From the NCBI GenBank assembly GCA_017445405.1, contig JAFSUD010000047.1, forward strand, positions 1-54,544: a stretch of 54,544 nucleotides of DNA, read 5' to 3'. The DNA is from Synergistaceae bacterium. Its GTDB lineage: Bacteria; Synergistota; Synergistia; Synergistales; Aminobacteriaceae. Numbering within the stretch: position 1 is the first letter of the stretch; the number at the start of each line of letters is the position of its first letter. The notes beneath the pieces are model-generated. The model made no database searches, was not told where the DNA came from, and was given only the letters and a program-made list of their open reading frames with translations. Shown here one piece after another: positions 28,477-36,049 of this stretch. A program made the position numbers and the translations under genes.

Positions 28477-29687
28477 TAACGTATTCTCCTCGCCTCAAGG
28501 TAATATCTCTTCTCCTGTGCATGCCCCATTGAGAACGTCTTGCGCGGGAGCACTCCGGACTCTGATATGACCCTGAAGAAATCGTGTTTTGCTTCTGCGT
28601 CGAAAGCTGGCATCTCGAAACCTACGCAGTCATGAGAACTGCAGAGCTTCATCAACGCTTCTGTATCATGAATGTAATCTATGCTGTAACTCTTCTCATC
28701 AAGATACTTCTGCAGAACAATTAACGGTGATGCTCCTTTGGACTTGTCGAGACGGAGAGTCCCGCTTCTTCCGCGTAAGTAATACTTTACAGGCCAAGAC
28801 GGAGAGAACATGCCGGTGCAGATATTATTCTTGATGTCAGCGATAAGTTCGTCGGGCTTAATGTTAATGACGAGGCGGTGAATAGGCTCAAACTTTATAG
28901 CGTCATCATGAATATTCTCAAGCTCAACCATTGCGTAACGTGCAAGCGGATTATCAATGCCCTGCGCTTTCTGGTTCTCGTAGCATGACTTGGCCGCCGC
29001 GAGCGAGTGGTTGCCGTCGCCTACAGCAAAGACGAGTGATAGTTCCCTGCTCTTGCGCTTGATGTAGCCTGCAAGTCTCGTGTTGAAGGCCCACGCTTGG
29101 TCTCCTTCGAGAAGCCAGCCCTGAATCTTTCCGCCCCCCATCATGAGATCGAAGCTGTAGAGTTTCCTCATGCTGTGGCGGGAGAGTCTCAGAGGCTCGA
29201 TGAGTTCTTTGCGGTCGTCGTCGCAGAGAAGGATGACGTGCGAGAGTTCGAGCGAGGCATTTTCCCGGACGGCTCTGCGGGGAGGTATGCGTTCCTGCAC
29301 GGTGAGTTCTGTTGCGCGGATGAGCGGAGTGCTTCCCGGCGAGTAGTCGTATTCCTCGAGGTCAATAACTCCGACGATTCCGTGACGTATTGAGCCGTCA
29401 AGCAGTGTGCGTTCTACATATATGTATGATGCCGTGTACTCGGTGAAGATGCCTTGAGACAGGTACTCGTCCATCGTGGAATTTATGTGCGCGATCCGTT
29501 CTTGGCCTGAAGTACTGAGCTGTGCCTCAGGAAGAATCAAGTTATACGCTGATGGTGAATGTCCTGCGAGTTCACTTGCTTTGTCCCAGTAATCGGGCTG
29601 TGATGTGAACTGATCGCAGGCTATAACTGCCCATGAAGTCAGGTCGTCCGTGTCAGGCAGCAGGAAATTAGCAGCTCTGAATATAAT
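28476..29687 (-). CDS. DUF1015-family protein with non-canonical start
   Basis: About 404 codons. The family signature DGNHSLAAAK is present, and MILPEAQ..YIYVERTL matches. The usual automatic start would be the TTG at 29540, but conserved family sequence (FRAANFLLPD, WAVIACDQFTSQPDYWDKAS) continues upstream in frame to 29687 with no ATG, GTG or TTG before an in-frame TGA. The likely first codons are ATT-ATA at 29687-29682 after AAAGGA. An out-of-frame ATG at 29694 with a one-base indel is the alternative. Function of the family is unknown, although its fold recalls SerK-like kinases. First gene of the minus-strand run down to murJ. Confidence 0.85.
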   Translation of the reverse strand: MIFRAANFLLPDTDDLTSWAVIACDQFTSQPDYWDKASELAGHSPSAYNLILPEAQLSTSGQERIAHINSTMDEYLSQGIFTEYTASYIYVERTLLDGSIRHGIVGVIDLEEYDYSPGSTPLIRATELTVQERIPPRRAVRENASLELSHVILLCDDDRKELIEPLRLSRHSMRKLYSFDLMMGGGKIQGWLLEGDQAWAFNTRLAGYIKRKSRELSLVFAVGDGNHSLAAAKSCYENQKAQGIDNPLARYAMVELENIHDDAIKFEPIHRLVINIKPDELIADIKNNICTGMFSPSWPVKYYLRGRSGTLRLDKSKGASPLIVLQKYLDEKSYSIDYIHDTEALMKLCSSHDCVGFEMPAFDAEAKHDFFRVISESGVLPRKTFSMGHAQEKRYYLEARRIR

Positions 29688-29764
29688 TGTTCATTCCTTT
29701 CACGTAAGAATGCCAATAATTTTAGGCGTGTGATAAATGGCCGTCAATTCGTGCAGTTGCGTTA

Positions 29765-29770
29765 TATAAT
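29765..29770 (+). promoter_or_regulatory. -10 box for comEA-comEC
   Basis: TATAAT 37 bp upstream of the comEA start in an A+T-rich stretch between divergent genes. No clear -35 at 16-18 bp. Confidence 0.35.
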
Positions 29771-29806
29771 TAGCGCAGAATTTCTTAGTTTATGGAGAGT
29801 AAGCCC

Positions 29807-30703
29807 ATGTATTCCCGAAAAATAATAGTCTCTGTTGCCGGAGTGATATTGTTTCTCTTAGCCGGAGTAGCTGCAATGTTCTTCACGCCTTCCGAGTCTC
29901 CCCGCACTTCCCGCGAACCTGCAAACTCAGCTCCGAAAACTCCCAAGACTCCAGAAGCTCCTCAAGCAATGCAGCCAGCATCACAGCCTTCATCTCCTGC
30001 AGCTTGGTTTGTCTATGTAACCGGTGCTGTGAAGACTCCCGGAGTCTACAAGCTCTCCAGAGACTCGAGAGTGTTTCAGGCAATAGAGGCAGCAGGAGGA
30101 TTCACCGCCAGAGCCGACAAAGCCTCCCTGAATCTCGCTGAAGTCCTCGCGGATGAAGCACACGTACACGTTGCGGTGAAGGGAGCAGCACCTCAGCCAC
30201 CGAGTCCCGAGAACGTGAGAATCCCCGGCTACTCACCTCAGACACGCAATAACTCAGGACTGGTTGACGTGAACAGGGCAGACCTTCAGGAACTCCAGCG
30301 CATTAACGGTGTAGGCCCTGCAATCGCCCAGAGAATTATTGACTACAGGCAGACACACGGAGCATTCACTAAAATCGAAGACTTACTGAAGGTAAAGGGT
30401 ATCGGCCAAGCCCGCCTGAATCAGATGCGCCCGCAGATCACTATTAGCGGAGGAAGCAGCTACACCTCCGGAACTTCATCAAGACAATCACAGCCTAACA
30501 CTTCATCAAGCCTTATAGATATTAATCACGCAGACTCACAGGAACTCCAGCGCATTAACGGCGTAGGTCAGGCAACAGCTCAGCGCATCATAGAGTACAG
30601 GAACTCTCACGGCTCATTCACGCGTCCTGAAGACTTGCTGAACATTAAGGGCATAGGTGCGTCAAAGCTGAAGCAGATTAGGACGCAGATAGTGATTAAG
30701 TAA
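29807..30703 (+). CDS. comEA: ComEA-like DNA-binding competence protein with two HhH domains
   Basis: Binds incoming DNA at the cell surface or periplasm. An N-terminal membrane anchor, a Pro/Ala/Ser-rich linker, an SLBB domain (WFVYVTGAVKTPGVYKL), and two helix-hairpin-helix domains in tandem: LQELQRINGVGPAIAQRI and SQELQRINGVGQATAQRI. Most ComEA proteins have one HhH domain, so the second copy is an internal duplication. Start at 29807 because GGAGAG lies seven bases before it (an ATG at 29792 is too close to any ribosome site). Stop and comEC start share a base. Confidence 0.92.
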   Translation: MYSRKIIVSVAGVILFLLAGVAAMFFTPSESPRTSREPANSAPKTPKTPEAPQAMQPASQPSSPAAWFVYVTGAVKTPGVYKLSRDSRVFQAIEAAGGFTARADKASLNLAEVLADEAHVHVAVKGAAPQPPSPENVRIPGYSPQTRNNSGLVDVNRADLQELQRINGVGPAIAQRIIDYRQTHGAFTKIEDLLKVKGIGQARLNQMRPQITISGGSSYTSGTSSRQSQPNTSSSLIDINHADSQELQRINGVGQATAQRIIEYRNSHGSFTRPEDLLNIKGIGASKLKQIRTQIVIK

Positions 30704-32100
30704 TGGAGGTATTAAGACGTGCCCCGATGCTGGGAGTGTTCGCGGCTCTGGTATGCGGTGCTGCTCTCTATGACCGAGCGGGACTCTGGAGCTTTCTGCT
30801 GATTGTGCCTGCGGTTTACTGCGCCGTGATGTTCTGTTCATACGAGGATGAATTTCCTGAACAGTGGCGGGTGTTTGCTGCAGGGCTGGTGATTTGTGCA
30901 GCGTGTTCGGTGAGAATGTACAGCGTCTTCACAAAGCCTCCAGAAGAAAATATCACTCTCACTAATGCAGCGGGGACAGTAAGCAGCGTACGTTCTTGGG
31001 GCAGGACTTACGCAGCAATTATTGATGCAGACGACGGAGGCAGGTATGTTACACGGCTTCCGTTCATGACGATGATGCCGGGAGACAGAATATCTTTCGG
31101 AGGAGTTACTAAGAGCTTCCGGCCTAGATATGCAGACAGCAATTTTGATGAAGCGAGATTCTGGGGAGCGAGAGGCGTATCTTCATGGATAAGCCTTGAT
31201 GATGTTCATGAACTGCCCGCAAGGTTCAGCCTCCCTAGAATGAGATATTTGCTTTCCCGCAAGCTCATAATGTATATGCCTCAGAGAGTCGGAGCATACC
31301 TGAAGGCTGCATGGACAGGCGACCGCGATGAACTCCTGAATCAGCTTCACAGGAAATGGGGAACTGTACACCTTCTTGCTGTGTCGGGCTTTCATGTCGG
31401 CATAGTTATTCTGTGCGCAGGGTTCTTGTTCGGGCAAAGAAGCATGATGCTATCACTGATACTTTGGGCGTATGTCATGCTTTCGGGAGCTGCTCCGAGT
31501 GCCTTGCGTGCCGGGCTTATGCTTCAGATTGCGCTTATATCCAGAGCACTTGGACGGCCGGCCAGCGGAGTAAATGCCGTGAGCGTTGCGGGAGTTACCC
31601 TGCTGATGAGTTCACCGTTAATGTTCTGGGATATAGGCTTCAGGTTATCGGTGCTTGCTGCGCTGGTTATCAGTACTCTTCCTTACAAGAAATTTTCGTG
31701 GCTGATGATTAGTCCCGTCGTCTCTCTAGTTACTTTCCCGCAGGTGAGCTACACGTTCGGAAAAATTGTAGCTGTGGGGCTGGTGCTGAATATATTTGCT
31801 CCGGTGTACTTTACGTTTGCGCTTACGATTGCTTCAGGTTTCGGAATATTGAGGCTTCTGAATGTGCCGTTGATGCGTTATGTGATGTTTGCTGCTGAGG
31901 GAATATTTCTGCTATGGGAGAGGACGGCGGATTTCTTTGCGGAACTTATCCCGTATTCTGCAGAGTGGCATTATCTCATTGCGTGGGCAGGGACAGGGAC
32001 GCTGATATTCTGCCTATGCAGATATTTTAGGCTCGCTCCGTTAAGAATACTTGCGGTGATGGCTGCGGGGAGTCTGGCAGCGTTCGTTATGTTCATGTAA
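30703..32100 (+). CDS. comEC: ComEC/Rec2 DNA-uptake channel, short form
   Basis: Membrane channel that brings single-stranded DNA into the cytoplasm. 465 aa with an N-terminal OB-like region and the competence domain whose key block HLLAVSGFHVGIVIL is near residue 225, then many membrane helices. It ends without the C-terminal metallo-beta-lactamase nuclease domain of long ComEC proteins. Translation is coupled to comEA (TAATG). Decayed copies of its own tail follow it. Confidence 0.92.
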   Translation: MEVLRRAPMLGVFAALVCGAALYDRAGLWSFLLIVPAVYCAVMFCSYEDEFPEQWRVFAAGLVICAACSVRMYSVFTKPPEENITLTNAAGTVSSVRSWGRTYAAIIDADDGGRYVTRLPFMTMMPGDRISFGGVTKSFRPRYADSNFDEARFWGARGVSSWISLDDVHELPARFSLPRMRYLLSRKLIMYMPQRVGAYLKAAWTGDRDELLNQLHRKWGTVHLLAVSGFHVGIVILCAGFLFGQRSMMLSLILWAYVMLSGAAPSALRAGLMLQIALISRALGRPASGVNAVSVAGVTLLMSSPLMFWDIGFRLSVLAALVISTLPYKKFSWLMISPVVSLVTFPQVSYTFGKIVAVGLVLNIFAPVYFTFALTIASGFGILRLLNVPLMRYVMFAAEGIFLLWERTADFFAELIPYSAEWHYLIAWAGTGTLIFCLCRYFRLAPLRILAVMAAGSLAAFVMFM

Positions 32101-32400
32101 GCCCCTCACTCTGCATACTGATATTTCATCATTTCGTTGACAGAAACAGGGACAATAATATTCTGCCTGTGCAGTACTTTAGGCTAGCTCCGTTAAGGAA
32201 TACTCGCTGTTATGGCTGCGGGGAGTCTGGCAGCGTTTGTTATGTTCATGTAAGCTCCTCACTCTGCATACTGACACTTCATCATTTCGTTGACAGGAAC
32301 AGGGACGCTGATATTTCGCATTTGCAGGTACTTTAGGCTAGCTCCGTTGAGAATACTAGCGGTGATGGCTCTGAAGCGTTCGTTATGTTCATGTAAACAT
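32020..32400 (+). repeat. Tandem decayed copies of the comEC tail
   Basis: Beyond the comEC stop (32100) are two more copies of its last 100 or so bases and of the following 45 bases: equivalent stop codons (TTCATGTAA) at 32253 and 32396, so offsets of 153 and 143 bp. Frames are broken by small indels. This fills most of the 394 bp to the TerD gene; I see no gene in it. Confidence 0.8.
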
Positions 32401-32431
32401 AGCCCGCTGAAGATGCACTCGGTGATATGTC

Positions 32432-32458
32432 TTGCAGAGTTCATGATTCTGCTATAAT
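32432..32458 (+). promoter_or_regulatory. Promoter of the TerD-AIM24 operon
   Basis: Extended -10 TGCTATAAT (32450-32458) with a possible -35 TTGCAG at 32432-32437, a short 15-bp spacer. About 36 bp upstream of the TerD start. Confidence 0.5.
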
Positions 32459-32494
32459 GACTCAAATTTTCCCCAAACGGAGGCAATGAATAAA

Positions 32495-33070
32495 ATGATA
32501 AGTCTGTCAAAGGGTCAGAAAGTTGACCTGACGAAAGGCAATCCCGGACTCACAAAATTATTAGTTGGTCTAGGCTGGGACATAAATAAGTATGACGGTC
32601 AGGCAGCATTTGACCTTGACGCAGCAGTTTTCCTTCTCGGAGCAAACGGCAAAGTAACCAGCGATGCAGACTTCGTGTTCTACAACAACCCTAAGCATTC
32701 TTCAGGTTCAGTTCAGCACATGGGGGACAACAGGACAGGAGCAGGAGAAGGCGACGATGAAATCATACGCGTAGACTTAGCTGCAGTTCCGGCAGGAATA
32801 GACAAGATAGACTTCACAGTAACGATTCATGAGGCAGAGGAACGCAGACAGAATTTCGGTCAGGTAAGCAACGCATTCATCAGAGTAGCAGATGACGCGA
32901 AAGGCCAGGAACTCATACGCTATGACTTAGGCGAAGATTTCTCAATAGAGACCGCTGTAGTTGTCGGTGAACTTTACCGCAATGCAGGAGAATGGAAGTT
33001 TAACGCTATCGGCTCAGGGTTCAAGGGCGGACTGCGCGCGCTTTGCCTGAACTTCGGCGTGAACGTATGA
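32495..33070 (+). CDS. TerD-family calcium-binding stress protein
   Basis: About 191 aa. [12 protein letters not shown] at the N-terminus, [10 protein letters not shown], then [12 protein letters not shown] with the acidic residues that bind calcium in TerD proteins. Family members occur in tellurite-resistance and general stress clusters; no other ter genes are in the window. Of two in-frame ATGs I take the second (32495), 11 bases from GGAGG; the first (32486) is only two bases from it. Stop overlaps the next ATG (ATGA). Confidence 0.92.
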   Translation: MISLSKGQKVDLTKGNPGLTKLLVGLGWDINKYDGQAAFDLDAAVFLLGANGKVTSDADFVFYNNPKHSSGSVQHMGDNRTGAGEGDDEIIRVDLAAVPAGIDKIDFTVTIHEAEERRQNFGQVSNAFIRVADDAKGQELIRYDLGEDFSIETAVVVGELYRNAGEWKFNAIGSGFKGGLRALCLNFGVNV

Positions 33071-33750
33071 GGTACGAGATACTTCATCAGGATGCGTTTC
33101 CTGTGGTGCGATGCGATCTAGTGAGAGGCGAGTCCATCAAGGCCGAGTCTGATGCAATGGTCGCAATGTCGGCAACTCTTGACGTGTCCGGCTCAATGGG
33201 AGATAAAGGCTTCTTAGGCGGACTGGCAAGAAAGTTCCTGACCGGAGAGAGCTTTTTCTTTCAGCGTATAACTGCATCACGGGGAGCAGGAAGCGTACTC
33301 TTAGGCCACAGCGCACCGGGCGGAATAGTTGATGTTGAGCTTGATGGTAGTTACGGAATGAGGGTACAGAAAGACGGCTTTCTTGCTGCTGAAGAGACAG
33401 TAGAAGTTGATACGGCAATGCAGAATCTCTCTCAGGGGATGTTCTCCCGCGAGGGCTTCTTTGTCCTGAACATCAAGGGCAAGGGTATAGTGTTCCTCTC
33501 GAGCTTCGGAGCTATTCACCCGATTAATCTTGATGACGGAGAAGAAGCAGTGATAGATAACGGTCATCTTGTAGCTTGGCCTGACTACATGAATTACAGG
33601 GTAGAGAAGGCATCTTCCGGGTGGTTCTCGAGCATAGCGAGCGGAGAAAGTTTAGTGTGCAGATTCAGAGGGCCGGGAACAGTGCTGATTCAGACACGCA
33701 ATCCCGACTCATTCGCTGCATGGATGAGGAGCATGATAGGCACGAACTAG
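33067..33750 (+). CDS. AIM24 / TIGR00266-family protein
   Basis: 227 aa. Beta-rich protein with the family patterns [16 protein letters not shown] at the start, LFSSFG-type [12 protein letters not shown], and [20 protein letters not shown] near the C-terminus. Biochemical role unknown; often found next to TerD genes, as here where it is coupled by an ATGA overlap. The start ATG (33067) begins the conserved domain. Confidence 0.9.
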   Translation: MRYEILHQDAFPVVRCDLVRGESIKAESDAMVAMSATLDVSGSMGDKGFLGGLARKFLTGESFFFQRITASRGAGSVLLGHSAPGGIVDVELDGSYGMRVQKDGFLAAEETVEVDTAMQNLSQGMFSREGFFVLNIKGKGIVFLSSFGAIHPINLDDGEEAVIDNGHLVAWPDYMNYRVEKASSGWFSSIASGESLVCRFRGPGTVLIQTRNPDSFAAWMRSMIGTN

Positions 33751-33900
33751 TACGCTGTCAGCAATGATGGTTTCATGGTGAGCGCAAATTAGTACGCTGG
33801 AATGAGGCCTTCATGGCGGGCACAAATTAGCAGGTTGGAATGAGGCCTTCATGGCGAGCACAAATTAGTACGCTGGCAGTGATGGAGGATTCAAGGTGTG
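33738..33900 (+). repeat. Four ~39-bp degenerate copies of the AIM24-gene tail
   Basis: The end of the AIM24-like gene (GGCACGAACTAGTACGCTG at 33738) is followed by related units starting near 33778, 33817 and 33856 (core GGCACAAATTAGTACGCTG, GGCCTTCATGGC). Each preserves the TAG stop codon position. Confidence 0.7.
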
Positions 33901-34044
33901 ATGACGCAATGCACCGTTCACCATGTTGTATAAAATGTTCGGCATGCCTTCACATTTCATAGTCCACTACCGCCGCTTGCGCGGAACGCCCGCCCGCCCT
34001 CAAAACACGCAGACAATTTACATGACAGGAGGCAGTAATCAGCA

Positions 34045-34644
34045 ATGACTGTGAATTTGCAGAAAGGACAGAAAGTAGACCTCAGGAAGTCCGACGGCTC
34101 AGAACTCAAGCACGTAATGATAGGCTTAGGCTGGGACGCAGCCAAGAGAGCATCAGGCTTCTTCGGGGGAATATTCGGCAAACACAAGAACATAGACTGC
34201 GACGCAACAGTCTTCCTCTGCAAGAACGGCAGACTCGCAGACTCGGACGACATCGTCTACTTCGGGAACTTGTCCCACAAGTCCGGAGCAGTCCGGCACA
34301 TGGGCGACAATCTGACCGGCGACGGTGAAGGTGATGACGAGCAGGTATTCGTGGACCTGACAGCATTACCCTCACAGTACGACAGAATAATTTTCGTCGT
34401 GAACATCTACAAGGCCAAAGAGCGGGGTCAGCATTTCGGGATGATAAAGAACGCATTCATCAGGATATGCGACAACGACAGCAGACAAGAACTCTGCAGG
34501 TACAATCTCTCAGAGAATTACGACGACATGACAGCAATGATCTTCGGAGAAATCTACCTGCGGAACGGCCAGTGGAGATTCAGCGCAGCCGGACAGGCAA
34601 CAAAGGATAACAGCATCACGGAATTATCAGCACGATTCAAGTAG
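34045..34644 (+). CDS. TerD-family protein, second copy
   Basis: 199 aa. NLQKGQKVDLRK, LGWDAAKRASG, CDATVFLCKNG and DNLTGDGEGDDE show the same fold and calcium site as the TerD protein at 32495, with an extra Gly/Phe/Lys-rich loop (FFGGIFGKHKN) before the first acidic strand. Clearly paralogous but diverged. GGAGG lies 12 bases upstream. It is 294 bp after the AIM24-like gene. Confidence 0.92.
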   Translation: MTVNLQKGQKVDLRKSDGSELKHVMIGLGWDAAKRASGFFGGIFGKHKNIDCDATVFLCKNGRLADSDDIVYFGNLSHKSGAVRHMGDNLTGDGEGDDEQVFVDLTALPSQYDRIIFVVNIYKAKERGQHFGMIKNAFIRICDNDSRQELCRYNLSENYDDMTAMIFGEIYLRNGQWRFSAAGQATKDNSITELSARFK

Positions 34645-34659
34645 AGGAGGAATATACAC

Positions 34660-34878
34660 ATGAAGTTTTACGATTTAGAGTGGTTAGCCCAGAAATGCGG
34701 GACAGATAACAAGTACGAGATAACGGCCAAGATAGCAGCAGAGGCCCGGCGTGAAAGCGAGGAGGCAGTTTTTGAGAAAGGCAACCCCGGCAACGAACGC
34801 TTCATCTCGAACGTCCTGAAGGAAATAGAGGACGGAACGAGCCAGATAACTAACCCTAATGCAGAACTGGAAGAGTAA
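34660..34878 (+). CDS. rpoZ: Divergent RNA polymerase omega subunit
   Basis: 72 aa. NKYEITAKIAAEARRESE resembles the omega core (YELxxxAAKRARQL), followed by a second helix (FISNVLKEIEDG) equivalent to the ALxEIxxGKI block. Position directly before coaBC and priA is the usual rpoZ location, which carries much of the weight because the similarity is weak. Overlaps coaBC by 20 bp. Confidence 0.7.
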   Translation: MKFYDLEWLAQKCGTDNKYEITAKIAAEARRESEEAVFEKGNPGNERFISNVLKEIEDGTSQITNPNAELEE

Positions 34879-36049
34879 CAGAAATATTCTGCTCGGCATC
34901 TCAGGAGGCATCGCTGCCTACAAGATTCCCCAGCTCGTGAGACTCATCACGAAGGCCAGGTGTCAGGCAGAAATCATCATGACCGACTCGGCTCAACAGT
35001 TCGTTACTCCGATGACTCTCGGGACTCTCTCGGGGCGCAAAGTATGGACTGACTCCGACTTCGACTCCAGCATCCCCCACATCAGACTCCCGCAGTGGGC
35101 TGAAGTCCTCGTTATCGCTCCCTGCAGCGCGAACACTCTCGGCAAACTCGCTCACGGACTCGCCGATAACCTGCTCACTTCTGCAGCAATAGCCTCAGCA
35201 TGTCCCGTTCTTGTCTTCCCGGCAATGAACGAGCACATGTACGAGAATCCTGCGACTCAGGAGAACATCGCGGCTCTGAAGCGCAGAGGAATATTTGTTG
35301 CAGAACCGGAGTCGGGTGCTCTTGCGTGCGGGGACTCTGGCAAAGGGAGAATGCCTGAACCTCACGAGATAATGCATGAGATATTCAGGGCGTTATGCGT
35401 TCACGACATGGCGGGAAAGCATGTGCTTGTTACTGCAGGCCCGACTCATGAGTACATTGACCCTGTGCGCTACATCTCCAACCCTTCAAGCGGGAAAATG
35501 GGGGCAGCTATGGCCCGCGAAGCATGGTACAGAGGAGCAGACGTGAAAATCATTGCCGGGCCGGTCGATGTTGACGGCTACGGTCTGAGTGTTAAGCATG
35601 TCGTGAGTGCGCAGGAGATGCTCGAGGCAGTAAGGGCAGATCTTGAGTGGGCTGACTATGTCGTCAAGGCTGCTGCTGTGGGAGATTACCGCGTGAAGGA
35701 CTACTCAGACCGCAAGCTCAAGCGTGAAGGCAGAGACACTCTGACTCTGGAGCTTGTCCAGAATCCCGACATAGCTGCGGAAGTTGGGAAGCTCAAGCGT
35801 GAAGGCCAGGTGCTGATAGGTTTTGCTGCAGAGACGGACAACGTGAATGCTCATGCACGGGACAAGCTCGCCCGCAAGAATCTTGACTACATACTCGCAA
35901 ATGACGTTCTCGCCTCTGGCTCCGGCTTCGCTGTCGACACCAACACATTACGCCTCATCCCAAGAGACCCGAGTCATCCAGAGCGAGTCTTCACCGGCCT
36001 CAAGGAAGACGTAGCGTTTGACGTGTGGAGCAATGTCCTCGCTGGTTGA
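34859..36049 (+). CDS. coaBC: Bifunctional phosphopantothenoylcysteine decarboxylase / phosphopantothenate-cysteine ligase
   Basis: Two steps of coenzyme A synthesis. 396 aa. CoaC half: GISGGIAAYK flavin loop, the active-site His region HIRLPQWAEV, PAMNEHMYENPA and the catalytic Cys in GALACGDSGKGRM. CoaB half from about residue 185: VTAGPTHEYIDPVR, SNPSSGKMG, KAAAVGDYR and GFAAETD. The final 17 bases overlap priA, giving a tight rpoZ-coaBC-priA-queT operon. Confidence 0.96.
   Translation: MQNWKSNRNILLGISGGIAAYKIPQLVRLITKARCQAEIIMTDSAQQFVTPMTLGTLSGRKVWTDSDFDSSIPHIRLPQWAEVLVIAPCSANTLGKLAHGLADNLLTSAAIASACPVLVFPAMNEHMYENPATQENIAALKRRGIFVAEPESGALACGDSGKGRMPEPHEIMHEIFRALCVHDMAGKHVLVTAGPTHEYIDPVRYISNPSSGKMGAAMAREAWYRGADVKIIAGPVDVDGYGLSVKHVVSAQEMLEAVRADLEWADYVVKAAAVGDYRVKDYSDRKLKREGRDTLTLELVQNPDIAAEVGKLKREGQVLIGFAAETDNVNAHARDKLARKNLDYILANDVLASGSGFAVDTNTLRLIPRDPSHPERVFTGLKEDVAFDVWSNVLAG

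Noticed and set aside
33738..33900. 39-bp repeats with CRISPR-like spacing
   Set aside because: Units are degenerate, contiguous and match the tail of the preceding gene; no cas genes in the window.
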